Counted from the stretch's first letter, positions 1-11,690 are shown. The stretch is 64,000 bases of DNA from Symsagittifera roscoffensis (GCF_963678635.1 NC_087062.1:69906223-69970222), one strand, 5' to 3'. The notes: generated from the letters alone by a model not told the origin. Program-made: numbers and translations.

Positions 1-3000
1 GTCAAGTTGTAAAGCGCGTGCCTTTGGAACCTAAAGTGTTGAGTTCGAATCCAGACGAAATTAGTTTTTTTAAATATGCCTGCCTAGATTGATTTTTTTT
101 GGCTACGAAAACTTGCTTTTACTTGAATGAAGTTTGTTTTAGCGCCATTTTGGGAATCAAAAACTTCAAAAATTAAAAAATATGAATTTTGATTTTTATG
201 AATTGTTTGTTCTAGTCAATTTTACCAAAGTTTTGTCCAATTTGCCTAATTTACTAGGACGGTCGAATATGCCGAAGTTCTAGTTGTTTGTTCAGATCGT
301 TTTATCACAGCACGCAGATAAACAACCGAGTTTGAAAATTTTTTTTCTTATTTCCTAAGACAGTGGTCGAAATTTTCTCTGCTACTTGCGCAGTAATCGG
401 CTATTCTTGTTTTTTCTTCAGAAATCTTCATCGGTAAACTTTTTTTTCGTTTTGTCGGCGAAATATTAGTATAATTTTCGACAGTGGATTTTGTTTTTCA
501 AATTGCCCGGCGAAACATTAATATAGTTTTTTTTATTATGGAATCTCAGCAACCTCTAAGTGTATTCGCACTGGTCAAGTTGTAAAGCGCGTGCCTTTGG
601 AACCTAAAATGTTGAGTTCGAATCCAGACGAAATTAGTTTTTTTAAATATGCCTGCTTAGATTGATTTTCTTTGGCTACGAAAACTTGCTTTTACTTGAA
701 TGAAGTTTGTTTTAGCGCCATTTTGGGAATCAAAAACTTCAAAAATTAAAAAATATGAATTTTGATTTTTATGAATTGTTTGTTCTAGTCACTTTTACCA
801 AAATGTTGTCCAATTTGCCTAATTTACTAGGACGGTCGAATATGCCGAAGTTCTAGTTGTTTGTTCAGATCGTTTTATCACAGCACGCAGATAAACAACC
901 CGAGTTTGAAAAGTTTTTTTTCCTATTTCTTAAGACAGTGGTCGAAATTTTCTGTGCTACTTGCGCAGTAACCGGCTTTTCTTGTTTTTTCTTCAGGTAT
1001 CTTCATCGGTGAACTTTTTTTTCGTATCGTCGGCGAAAGATTAGTATAATTTTCGTCAGTGGATTTTGTTTTTCAAATTGCCCGGCGGAACATTAATAAA
1101 TTTTTTTTATTATGGAATCTCAGCAACCTCCAAGTGTATTCGCACTGGTCAAGTTGTAAAGCGCGTGCCTTTGGAACATAAAGTGTTGAGTTCGAATCCA
1201 GACGAAATTAGTTTTTTTAAATATGCCTGCTTAGATTGATTTTCTTTGGCTACGAAAACTTGCTTTTGAATGAAGTTAGTTTTAGCGCCATTTTAGGAAT
1301 CAAAAACTTCAAAAATTAAAAAATATAAATTTCGATTTTGATGAATTGTTTGTTCTAGTCACTTTTACCAAAATGTTGTCCAATTTGCCAAATTTACTAG
1401 AACGGTCGAAATGCCGAGGTTCTAGTTTTTTGTTCAGATCGTTTTATCACAGCACGCAGATAAATAACCCGAGTTTGAAAAAAAAATTTCCTATTTAAGA
1501 CAGTGGTCGAAACTTTCTGTGCTACTTGCCCATTAACCGGCTATCCTTGTTTTTTCTTCAGGAATCTTCATCGGTGAATTTTTTCGTATTGTCGGCAAAA
1601 GATTAGTATAGTTTTTGTCAGTGGATTTTGTTTTTCAAATTGCACGGTGAAACATTGATATAGTTTTTTATTATTATGGAATCTCAGCAACCTCCAAGTG
1701 TATTCGCACTGGTCAAGTTGTAAAGCGCGTGCCTTTGTAACCTAAAGTGTTGAATTCGAATCCAGACGAAATTAATCTTTTTAAATATGCCTGCCTAGAT
1801 TGATTTTTTTTGGCTACGAAAACTTGCTTTTACTTGAATGAAGTTTGTTTTAGCGCCATTTTGGGAATCAAAAACTTCAGAAATTAAAAAATATGAATTT
1901 TGATTTTTATGAATTGTTTCTTCTAGTCACTTTTACCAAAATGTTGTCCAATTTGCCTAATTTACTAGGACGGTCGAATATGCCGAAGTTCTAGTTGTTT
2001 GTTCAGATCGTTTTATCACAGCACGCAGATAAACAACCCGAGTTTGAAAAAAAATTTTTTTCCTATTTCTTAAGACGATGGTTGAAACTTTGTGCTACTT
2101 GCGCAGTAACCGACTATCCTTGTTTTTTCTTTAGGAATCTTCATCGGTGAACTTTTTCTTCGTATTGTCGGCGAAAGATTAGTATAATTTTCGTCAATGG
2201 ATTTTGTTTTTTCAAATTGCCCGGCGATAACATTAATATAGTTTTTTTATTATGGAATCTCAGCAACCTCCAAGTGTATTCACACTGGTCAAGTTATAAA
2301 GCGCGTGCCTTTGGAACCTAAAGTGTTGAGTTCGAATCCAGACGAAATTAGTTTTTTTAAATATGCCTGCCTAGATTGATTTTTTTTGGCTACGAGAACT
2401 TGCTTTTACTTGAATGAAGTTTGTTTTAGCGCCATTTTGGGAATCAAAAACTTCAGAAATTAAAAAATATGAATTTTGATTTTTATGAATTGTTTCTTTT
2501 AGTCACTTTTACCAAAATGTTGTCCAATTTGCCTAATTTACTAGGACGGTCGAATATGCCGAAGTTCTAGTTGTTTGTTCAGATCGTTTTATCACAGCAC
2601 GCAGATAAACAACCCGAGTTTGAAAAAAATTTTTTTTCCTATTTCTTAAGACGATGGTTGAAACTTTGTGCTACTTGCGCAGTAACCGGCTTTTCTTGTT
2701 TTTTCTTCAGGTATCTTCATCGGTGAACTTTTTTTTCGTATCGTCGGCGAAAGATTAGTATAATTTTCGTCAGTGGATTTTGTTTTTCAAATTGCCCGGC
2801 GGAACATTAATAAATTTTTTTTATTATGGAATCTCAGCAACCTCCAAGTGTATTCGCACTGGTCAAGTTGTAAAGCGCGTGCCTTTGGAACATAAAGTGT
2901 TGAGTTCGAATCCAGATGAAATTAGTTTTTTTCAATATGCCTGCTTAGATTGATTTTCTTTGGCTACGAAAACTTGCTTTTGAATGAAGTTAGTTTTAGC

Positions 3001-5845
3001 GCCATTTTAGGAATCAAAAACTTCAAAAATTAAAAAATATAAATTTCGATTTTGATGAATTGTTTGTTCTAGTCACTTTTACCAAAATGTTGTCCAATTT
3101 GCCAAATTTACTAGAACGGTCGAAATGCCGAGGTTCTAGTTTTTTGTTCAGATCGTTTTATCACAGCACGCAGATAAATAACCCGAGTTTGAAAAAAAAA
3201 TTTCCTATTTAAGACAGTGGTCGAAACTTTCTGTGCTACTTGCCCAGTAGCCGGCTATCCTTGTTTTTTCTTCAGGAATCTTCATCGGTGAATTTTTTCG
3301 TATTGTCGGCAAAAGATTAGTATAGTTTTTGTCAGTGGATTTTGTTTTTCAAATTGCACGGTGAAACATTGATATAGTTTTTTATTATTATGGAATCTCA
3401 GCAACCTCCAAGTGTATTCGCACTGGTCAAGTTGTAAAGCGCGTGCCTTTGTAACCTAAAGTGTTGAGTTCGAATCCAGACGAAATTAATCTTTTTAAAT
3501 ATGCCTGCCTAGATTGATTTTTTTTGGCTACGAAAACTTGCTTTTACTTGAATGAAGTTTGTTTTAGCGCCATTTTGGGAATCAAAAACTTCAGAAATTA
3601 AAAAATATGAATTTTGATTTTTATGAATTGTTTCTTCTAGTCACTTTTACCAAAATGTTGTCCAATTTGCCTAATTTACTAGGACGGTCGAATATGCCGA
3701 AGTTCTAGTTGTTTGTTCAGATCGTTTTATCACAGCACGCAGATAAACAACCCGAGTTTGAAAAAAAAATTTTTTCCTATTTCTTAAGACGATGGTTGAA
3801 ACTTTGTGCTACCTGCGCAGTAACCGACTATCCTTGTTTTTTCTTTAGGAATCTTCATCGGTGAACTTTTTCTTCGTATTGTCGGCGAAAGATTAGTATA
3901 ATTTTCGTCAATGGATTTTGTTTTTTCAAATTGCCCGGCGATAACATTAATATAGTTTTTTTATTATGGAATCTCAGCAACCTCCAAGTGTATTCACACT
4001 GGTCAAGTTATAAAGCGCGTGCCTTTGGAACCTAAAGTGTTGAGTTCGAATCCAGACGAAATTAGTTTTTTTAAATATGCCTGCCTAGATTGATTTTTTT
4101 TGGCTACGAAAACTTGCTTTTACTTGAATGAAGTTTGTTTTAGCGCCATTTTGGGAATCAAAAACTTCAGAAATTAAAAAATATGAATTTTGATTTTTAT
4201 GAATTGTTTCTTCTAGTCACTTTTACCAAAATGTTGTCCAATTTGCCTAATTTACTAGGACGGTCGAATATGCCGAAGTTCTAGTTGTTTGTTCAGATCG
4301 TTTTATCACAGCACGCAGATAAACAACCCGAGTTTGAAAAAAAAAATTTTTCCTATTTCTTAAGACGATGGTTGAAACTTTGTGCTACTTGCGCAGTAAC
4401 CGACTATCCTTGTTTTTTCTTTAGGAATCTTCATCGGTGAACTTTTTCTTCGTATTGTCGGCGAAAGATTAGTATAATTTTCGTCAATGGATTTTGTTTT
4501 TTCAAATTGCCCGGCGATAACATTAATATAGTTTTTTTATTATGGAATCTCAGCAACCTCCAAGTGTATTCACACTGGTCAAGTTATAAAGCGCGTGCCT
4601 TTGGAACCTAAAGTGTTGAGTTCGAATCCAGACGAAATTAGTTTTTTTAAATATGCCTGCCTAGATTGATTTTTTTTGGCTACGAGAACTTGCTTTTACT
4701 TGAATGAAGTTTGTTTTAGCGCCATTTTGGGAATCAAAAACTTCAAAATTAAAAAATATGAATTTTGATTTTTATGAATTGTTTCTTCTAGTCACTTTTA
4801 CCAAAATGTTGTCCAATTTGCCTAATTTACTAGGACGGTCGAATATGCCGAAGTTCTAGTTGTTTGTTCAGATCGTTTTATCACAGCACGCAGATAAACA
4901 ACCCGAGTTTGAAAAAAAAATTTTTTCCTATTTCTTAAGACGATGGTTGAAACTTTGTGCTACTTGCGCAGTAACCGACTATCCTTGTTTTTTCTTTAGG
5001 AATCTTCATCGGTGAACTTTTTCTTCGTATTGTCGGCGAAAGATTAGTATAATTTTCGTCAATGGATTTTGTTTTTTCAAATTGCCCGGCGATAACATTA
5101 ATATAGTTTTTTTATTATGGAATCTTAGCAACCTCCAAGTGTATTCACACTGGTCAAGTTATAAAGCGCGTGCCTTTGGAACCTAAAGTGTTGAGTTCGA
5201 ATCCAGACGAAATTAGTTTTTTTAAATATGCCTGCCTAGATTGATTTTTTTTGGCTACGAGAACTTGCTTTTACTTGAATGAAGTTTGTTTTAGCGCCAT
5301 TTTGGGAATCAAAAACTTCAAAAATAAAAAATATAAATTGCGATTTTTATGAATTGTTTGTTCTAGTCACTTTTACCAAAATGTTGTCCAATTTGCCTGA
5401 TTTACTAGGACGGTCGAATATGCCGAAGTTCTAGTTTTTTGTTCATATCGTTTTATCACAGCACGCAAATAAACAACCCGAGTTTGGAAAAAAAAATTTC
5501 CTATTTTTTAAGACGATGGTTGAAACTTTCTGAGCTACTTGCGCAGTAACCGACTATCCTTGTTTTTTCTTTAGGAATCTTCATCGGTGAACTTTTTCTT
5601 CGTATTGTCGGCGAAAGATGAGTATAATTTTTGTCAGTGGATTTTGTTTTCTAAATTGCCCGGCGAAACATTAATATAGTTTTTTTATTATGGAATCTCA
5701 GCAACCTCCAAGTGTATTTGCACTGGTCAAGTTGTAAAGCGCGTGGCTTTGGAACCTTAAGTGTTGAGTTCGAATCCAGACGAAATTAGTTTTTTAAGTA
5801 TGCCTGCCTAGATTGATTTTTTTTGGCTACGAAAACTTGAATTGT
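1..5845 (+). repeat. Tandem array of ~574 bp units with tRNA-like heads
   Basis: Eleven copies of a tRNA-like head (GGTCAAGTTGTAAAGC ... GTTCGAATCC) recur with gtcaagtt at 1, 574, 1148, 1712, 2288, 2862, 3426, 4002, 4578, 5153 and 5726, so units are 564-576 bp. The GTTCGAATCC matches a Pol III B box and the upstream part resembles a D-arm/A box, but the stems pair poorly, so these are not functional tRNAs. The body is AT-rich and ends with a conserved stretch before the next head. The array breaks off at about 5845 inside the 11th copy. The unit lengths 574-564-576 occur twice in succession (574-2287 and 2288-4001), a three-unit higher-order repeat. No protein-coding gene is visible. The body is related to dispersed sequence near 30780-30960 and 37980-38160. 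Confidence 0.93.
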
Positions 5846-6716
5846 CGGACTATCGTTTGTCTGTTTAATTGACTTGATTGCCAATGCATGGAGGTTTTTT
5901 TGTTAAAAGAATTGCTGGTATAATTGATTTTTGTACTGTTGTAAATTTCAATTTTACCTCTGATTTTGAATAATTTCCTTTTTTATTTTTCGTTCAAACG
6001 GATTCAAACCATTCTTATCGGCTTTTTTGCGTTGTCTGAGGAGGAAATTTAAATTTTCGTGCTTTCGTACAATTCAAACAGTTTTCGGTTTAAAACCTAC
6101 TAGTTCCAAAATTTTTATGACAAAAAATCGGTGGCAACTTGTCTATTATTTCGAAAATTTTTATGACGAAAGTTTGATGGCAATTTGTTTTCAGCTCAAT
6201 GGACGTCTACCCGAGTTTTGTAGGCTGAGTGCCCTCTCGGTAACTGATGAAAGCTTATTGGTAATTGATGAATGCTGATTTAAAGTTGGTTGTTTTGATT
6301 TTTGAGTGTATTCCTAAAAATGAACATCAGTTCAGACCAACTTAAGAAATGTTTGAAAATGTAATTTTTTTCGTTCTGTTTGTAAATATGTTTTCTTCTC
6401 AGTGGAGTCGTATTTTATAGTAGCTAGCTTGCAATGCTGTGCTTGCGTTGTATCAAGAGGGTTGTATCAACAGTGATAGAAAAAGATGGGTATACTGTCT
6501 GTTCCCTTTTTTATCAATCAAAATGCTATATTTGTCAAGTTCTGCGCCAATTTCTGTGCAAATTAAGTGCAACTCGATAAGCGAAGCGTATATTTTTAAC
6601 AGCTGTCGAAACAATATTTATTTCAGTTTTTCTGGCAAGTCCGAAAGATTTTCTCAAGCTCATACTTTAAGATAACATTTTGAAATTAACTCATTGTGAA
6701 TGTTGTATGAACTAGG
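5846..6716. other. Gene-poor stretch with degraded repeat
   Basis: This stretch follows the array and precedes the nucleotidyltransferase. It contains remnants of the dispersed repeat family (a gcttgcaatgctgtgcttgcgttgtat tail-like word near 6428-6455, partly shared with 48417, 51143 and 62127). Short open frames of under 85 codons occur here but none has recognisable motifs or a splice context. The promoter of the downstream gene presumably lies here, but I see no clear TATA element. Confidence 0.5.
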
Positions 6717-6725
6717 TTTTTTCAG
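6717..6725 (+). promoter_or_regulatory. Splice-acceptor-like TTTTTTCAG just upstream of the start codon
   Basis: A pyrimidine run ending in CAG lies two bases before the ATG of the nucleotidyltransferase gene. No upstream coding exon is evident, so this is either the acceptor for a 5' UTR intron or a spliced-leader trans-splice site. The same arrangement is seen before the phosphatase genes at 51693 and 58859. Confidence 0.45.
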
Positions 6726-6727
6726 AG

Positions 6728-8626
6728 ATGGAAAATGATGATGGTACAACTTTGAACCATGATGTTAATAATGATGTTAAATCCGTTTCTATCATAATTG
6801 ATGCCGCTAGAAACAGAAGTCTATCTCTAGTGGCCAAAAAGAAAACTTTATTCGGATCGAGGAAGTTAATATATGAAGAGTTTCTTAAATCTATACGAAA
6901 TCAGTGTACATGTTTTGAAGAAGAAATAAACTATGTATTGTCGTATTTGAATCTCAGATCACAAGAGAAGTTCAACAGATTTGCATTGTGTTCCCAGATT
7001 GAATATTTTCTCAACCGAAATGGAAGTCTAAAGCTAAAATGTTGTATTTTTGGTTCCTCAATTAACGGCCTTGGTTTTATGGATTCCGACGTTGACATTC
7101 GTTTGATAGGTCATTCTAATGATAGATATGGCTATGAGCAATCTTTAATTGATAGTTTATCTGAAACCGTAACACCTGAAAATGCCCAGAAATTGGAGTC
7201 GCATTTTGCCAAACATACTGTACGGGGGAAAGATGAGAAGGCTTATGTTCAAAGGATGTTGGAATTAAAACCTAATTTTGATAAGCGAATTAAAGATGTC
7301 GTGGAGGCTATCCGAAAAATTTTAGCCAATCACAGTGCTTTCTCTGAAGTCACCGGATTTTGTTCCGGTAGAAGTTCTCTCGTGAAGTTTTCTTTCGCTG
7401 GTCATCCATGCGAAATTTCTCTTGGGTGTGAAATTGCGCTGTTGAATACAATTTTTGCGAAAATTGTCTTGAAAACGTGTGAAGTTTTGAGAAAAATGGT
7501 GTCTGCTTTAAATTTTATTTGCAAATCGTCGAGTTACTTCATGAACGCATCCCTTTCAAGAATTAGCTCTTATTGTGTATTTTGCATGGTTACTTCGGTT
7601 ATTTGTGAATTTGACTGCGGCTTTAAGAGATCGTTTGAAAGCGTCTTAGAATATTTTAAATTAGCTCACCTGAATCAGACTTTTTCTGAAGCAGCTATAC
7701 CACATTTAGTGTTTTCGGAGTCGATGAATTCCGAAGATGTTTTCGGCCTTGTGTTAAATCGGATTATTGAAAAAGATTTAAGCACACATGTTTTCAGCCC
7801 GTTCCTCGGAGGCGTTGTACCTTTCACGAGGTTATATATTCCGCCTTGCACTGAAAGCTTCACATTGTCTGAATTGAACATTCAAGACCCCTTCGAACTT
7901 GAACATAATATTGCGAGTAATATTTCGAAAGTTGCGGCTTGGAAAAAGGAGTTGAGAAGGGTAGCGAGTTTATTCAATCAAGGGCAAAGATTGGTAGATA
8001 TCTACATACAGTTTGTTGGATTTGATAGACCAGCAGCAGAAGAAAATGCACAGCTGTTAAGAAAACCAAATATAGAAAGCCTAACAAGTTCGGATCCGAT
8101 CAAAAGTAATCTGATTTTACTCCAAACAATTACGTTGGAGCCGAAAAAGCGCAAAAAAGGCGAAGAGTTTTTTCCCGAAGATTTCAAAATTTGGTCTTAT
8201 GAAGCCTTGAAAGCAATATTGTTTTGTTTGAAACACGTTTATTGTGGTATTCTGTCCGATTTTGCTTTGAAGATTCTAGATGAAAGTACGGCCCTGGCCG
8301 AAGTGATTTGGCCTTTTTGCTTTCATTGTTTAATTGAGCGAGATGTCTGGCGGGGCCGAAGGAACGTTAAACAATCAATGTTCCCGAAAAGCCACAAAGC
8401 TGAAATTTCGGAAGAAGAAACTGTTTCTCGAACACTGTTTGAACGTAGAACAAATTTGATGGGTGTGGTTAACTTGCAGGTTAAATGTGAGTCGCAGTTC
8501 AAGTCGATTAAGTTCAAGGTTTCCTTGTACGGAAGTTCGATTCTTGTTCACAAGAAGTGTGGTTTGGCTGAATCGTTTGATACATTGCTAGTTGCTTTGT
8601 TTAAGAAGATCATGGATGGAAAATGA
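6728..8626 (+). CDS. TUT1-like non-canonical poly(A)/poly(U) polymerase, 632 aa, intronless
   Basis: The protein belongs to the DNA polymerase beta-like nucleotidyltransferases that add A or U to RNA 3' ends (TUT1, GLD2, MTPAP group). The catalytic signature FGSSINGLGFMDSDVDIRL spans residues 108-126, with metal-binding Asp121 and Asp123. The third carboxylate position, in the strand VKFSFAGHPCEISL (219-232), is Glu229 where the family normally has Asp. A helical segment with ISSYCVF (279-285) fits the central domain. NIQDPFELEHNIASNIS (384-400) is the PAP-associated domain motif typical of TUT1-like enzymes. A basic patch (KKRKK, near residue 475) could be a nuclear signal. The start is the first ATG after the acceptor-like TTTTTTCAG. 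There are no zinc finger or RRM domains as in vertebrate TUT1. Family assignment is firm; substrate (U6, mRNA or other) is inference. Confidence 0.87.
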   Translation: MENDDGTTLNHDVNNDVKSVSIIIDAARNRSLSLVAKKKTLFGSRKLIYEEFLKSIRNQCTCFEEEINYVLSYLNLRSQEKFNRFALCSQIEYFLNRNGSLKLKCCIFGSSINGLGFMDSDVDIRLIGHSNDRYGYEQSLIDSLSETVTPENAQKLESHFAKHTVRGKDEKAYVQRMLELKPNFDKRIKDVVEAIRKILANHSAFSEVTGFCSGRSSLVKFSFAGHPCEISLGCEIALLNTIFAKIVLKTCEVLRKMVSALNFICKSSSYFMNASLSRISSYCVFCMVTSVICEFDCGFKRSFESVLEYFKLAHLNQTFSEAAIPHLVFSESMNSEDVFGLVLNRIIEKDLSTHVFSPFLGGVVPFTRLYIPPCTESFTLSELNIQDPFELEHNIASNISKVAAWKKELRRVASLFNQGQRLVDIYIQFVGFDRPAAEENAQLLRKPNIESLTSSDPIKSNLILLQTITLEPKKRKKGEEFFPEDFKIWSYEALKAILFCLKHVYCGILSDFALKILDESTALAEVIWPFCFHCLIERDVWRGRRNVKQSMFPKSHKAEISEEETVSRTLFERRTNLMGVVNLQVKCESQFKSIKFKVSLYGSSILVHKKCGLAESFDTLLVALFKKIMDGK

Positions 8627-9347
8627 GAACAGATGATTTAGAATGAGATAAAAACCACTATCTGGTGAATGTTTGCGAGTCATCATGATACAGTAAAACA
8701 AGAGTTTTCCGTCTCGAGTTTTGGAAAGTCGAAATTCTACTGGGTTTTAGAGCTGGACAGTATGTCCCAGGAAGCTAATCATTGGCTATTGTAATCAATT
8801 CTCGCTAAAAAAAGTTGCGCTTTTAATATCAAACTATTGATGAATATTAATTAATAGATTTGCTAGATGCATCTTTTTGTATCCCCTGTCTCTTAAAATA
8901 ATTGAATTTTGGATCTCACATTTTACGCTTAAAATAATCACCATTGCGACTTTTTTCCGTAAATAACTTTGTTCCTAGGACATATTTCTTCTCCTTTCTT
9001 CTTCTGACATATTCAGTTTCTTGAAAATTCACATAAAACTACTATAATTTAAGTAGTTATTAGGTAAAGTTTTTTAAACGCCATTTTTATCTGATAGGGT
9101 TTTTTGGCCTACTTTCTAGAGCAACAACATTCTATAATGGTCTCATCTATACAGAATGAGGGGAGCGCAATTTGCTGACCGTGCTCATTTTCTGGTTCAT
9201 AAGTGACTCGGAGTCGAGCTTCTGATTTTGTAGAATTAACATTAATTGTTTAGGCAAATAGTTTATTTGTGTAGATAGACTAGTTTTTTTTTCAGATAGT
9301 ATGTGATGCGTATCGTTTAATACAATCAAGCGTGTAAATATGTAGAT
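8627..9347. other. Intergenic region, no gene seen
   Basis: AT-rich sequence between two plus-strand genes. It contains a fragment near 8942-8975 (gcgacttttttccgtaaataact) resembling the 5' part of the dispersed repeat family also seen at 23180-23215, 53705-53735 and 61725-61750. No coding potential is convincing. Confidence 0.5.
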
Positions 9348-10130
9348 ATGTACAGATCAGGAATTAACAACAACCTTGTATGTTTCGGACTCTCAGTATT
9401 ATTGCTATCGCTCATTATTTACTTCATCGTACCCTTAATTCGTTTATCCTATTACCAACCGTCAGTGCAAAAAAGTAGCTCATGGGATTTTATTGAAATG
9501 ATTATGTCGATTCCTTTAGACTGCTTAGACGAGTGTATAAAGAAAGTCAAAAGTTATCCCACAGTCTTCGAAAAGTTTCATTTTGTTTATCAAAAGTTTC
9601 TTGGCCATAATAACATTATGAAGTGGAAAAGTTCTGAGAAAGGGACGCTCATTATGGGCGCTCTCCTGTTTTCAGCGCTGACTGTTGCCGTTGTGGTAAT
9701 GCTCAACTGTGTTTCTTATATCAGTGCATCACTATTTACAATACTGTTAGTAACTATCTATCATCTAAAGGGTGAAGTTTGGTGCTTCGATAACATTATG
9801 CTTTTTATTGCATTGACGTTTCTGGCGTTTGATTATTTGTCATACAAGCAAAGTTTTGTCCTAATTGCAACATCGGTTTGTCTGTGTTATTACATGGCGC
9901 GTGAAATGTTTTTCAAGCCCAAATCTCAAAGAGGTATGATCAACACGTGGACAAATTGGGGTCAGGAATGTTCTTTGGGTTGCGATGTCAGCACTGAGGC
10001 TAATGTTCAGCACAGATTAGCAGTGTTTGAGGCACAGCAGCAGACTTTAATTGCGAAAGTGGAAGCACTGTCGCTCGCAGTTCAAAGTGCAGTTAACAAT
10101 GGACCAAGATGTCCGAATTGCATTTCATAA
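9348..10130 (+). CDS. Uncharacterised multi-pass membrane protein with C-terminal coiled coil, 260 aa
   Basis: I do not recognise a family with confidence. Hydrophobic segments are visible at about residues 10-32, 100-120, 121-139, 148-163 and 168-184, separated by a soluble loop (about 35-98) that is charged and rich in Lys/Phe. The tail (about 185-260) is soluble and contains a heptad-like, coiled-coil-prone segment at about 220-249 (HRLAVFEAQQQTLIAKVEAL), ending with a CPNC pair close to the C terminus. Several TMs followed by a short coiled coil recalls TMEM109/BRI3BP-type organelle membrane proteins, but that rests on architecture only. It reads as one intact exon, on the same strand as the nucleotidyltransferase and 0.7 kb downstream. 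The first ATG gives a short N-terminal cytosolic or lumenal tail before TM1. Confidence 0.72.
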   Translation: MYRSGINNNLVCFGLSVLLLSLIIYFIVPLIRLSYYQPSVQKSSSWDFIEMIMSIPLDCLDECIKKVKSYPTVFEKFHFVYQKFLGHNNIMKWKSSEKGTLIMGALLFSALTVAVVVMLNCVSYISASLFTILLVTIYHLKGEVWCFDNIMLFIALTFLAFDYLSYKQSFVLIATSVCLCYYMAREMFFKPKSQRGMINTWTNWGQECSLGCDVSTEANVQHRLAVFEAQQQTLIAKVEALSLAVQSAVNNGPRCPNCIS

Positions 10131-10434
10131 TAGAACTAATCCTAAGATGAATTAAATATGCTTTCCTACTCCACATTTTGTCTCCCATTGCTGTAACTCA
10201 TAACAAGCAACTTTTGAAAAATGATATTTTCTTTTCACATATCTCAATTCGAATTTGTTACTGCAGGCATTTTTGGTAAAATCTCTGGGGGCAAGTGGGA
10301 GAGGCAGAGAAATCAGCCTTCCCCTAAATGAAGCTCTTTGGATGAGCTGAAACAAATGCTTGAAATAGAAATTAATTAGGTGGGTATTTCAGGTTCAATG
10401 TTGATTTGTAGTGCATTTTCGCCCTGATTTAACA

Positions 10435-10548
10435 ATGGGAAAGAGAAGATTGTCGGGAGTTGCCAAACAAAAGACCAAGGGGAGTCGCAATGACAAGAGA
10501 CTGAGATATATTTTTAATAACCTATGTCGCGATTTGGATGATGATGAG
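10435..10548 (+). CDS. Candidate small basic exon (hypothetical)
   Basis: An open frame begins with ATGGGAAAGAGAAG and codes for a short, strongly basic then acidic peptide (MGKRRLSGVAKQKTKGSRND ... LCRDLDDDE). It runs into a good donor-like GAG|GTTAGT at 10548-10549. If unspliced the frame continues to a stop at 10597. A TTTCAG-like acceptor lies upstream at about 10385-10391. I cannot identify a following exon, so this could be a first coding exon or chance. Confidence 0.25.
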
Positions 10549-10599
10549 GTTAGTAAAATTGCAGCTCATAACATCAAAACTCTCTGCTGTGAATGTTGA

Positions 10600-11690
10600 T
10601 TACCCTTGCAATTTTGTGGTGATTCAAACCGGGTACAATACTTTTTTCTTCTTAAAGTTTTTGTTCACTTAATCTTTTTTATAGCCAAAGTGTATTATCT
10701 TTTATTTAGGTCGTGTGAACTTATTTTTCCATGCTAAATTCTCAAAATTTGTTCACTGTTAGGTGAAAATTGATATTAAGCAGTTTGATTTCCTCCAGTT
10801 CAGTTCAATTTCATTTGCTAAATGGAAGACTCTGTGAGCTCTAATTATAAGCGTGCATGTGGCGCGGAAAACGTGAAGGACTATTTTTTTCAGAAGTGTA
10901 CCCTTGTTTTCAGAATTATTAGCAGAATAAAAAATACCTGTGACCCAGTTAACAATTTTTCCAACTTTATGAGCAAATGTTTAGCTTATCAGTTTCCAAT
11001 TTCTTAACCGCATAGCGCAGAGGTTGTGCGAATACCTGAATTGACAATTTCTAGGGTTCGAGTCCGACTAGTAGCCTAATTTTTTAGAAGTTGAAATTTT
11101 TTTTCTTGGAAAGTCAGATATCGGCTATCACTGTAACTGCTTGGTTTCAGTGAGCGAAAGTTCCACCACACTTATATTTCCTCCAATTCAAACATTATTT
11201 ATATAACTGATAGTCACGTGAGTTTGTTACTGTAATATTTCGGGTGAGTTAGCTTCAAGATTTTTTGCATAAGTATTTTTGAGTTTTTTTTTTCTGACAA
11301 GTGAAGACAGCCATTTTTGAAAATGGGGAGGAACTCCGTATTCGGGTATGTTTTAGTTTTTATATTTTTGTTTTGCACGCAAAATCAGGTACCATAAATA
11401 ATCATCGGACTGAGTTTGATTGATATCTATTATAAATTTAATAGAATGCGGGCTTCACTATTTCGCCATATTTAGGCTTTTTCAACGTATTATTTTTGCT
11501 TGTTTAACAAAAGAATTTTGTCACGTTTAAGCTACATCGTACATTGCAATGTTTTTTTTTCTTCAATTTTCCTGTTTAACCAAGTTTGAAATAAGCAAAC
11601 CAAAACTGGGATGCTGTCAGGATTTTCCCGGTGTGTTGCAATTTTGGGCTCCACATCTGAATAAACAAATCCTTTTAGGTTACGAGATAC
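10600..11690. repeat. Repeat-derived region with tRNA-like head at about 11008-11080
   Basis: A B-box-like GGGTTCGAGTCCGACTAG (around 11053-11070) preceded by a D-arm-like CCGCATAGCGCAGAGGTT (about 11008-11025) marks a decayed tRNA-related head. It is followed by ttttttagaagttgaaa, a body start shared with copies at 32950, 47645 and 50374. A short ATG frame at 10822-11007 shows no motif. The rest is AT-rich and I see no gene. Confidence 0.55.

Noticed and set aside
1-5845. Functional tRNA genes in the array
   Set aside because: B box is good but acceptor, D and T stems do not pair and no clear anticodon loop forms.
1-5845. CRISPR array
   Set aside because: Units are ~574 bp, nearly identical throughout, in eukaryotic DNA; there are no short repeats with unique spacers.
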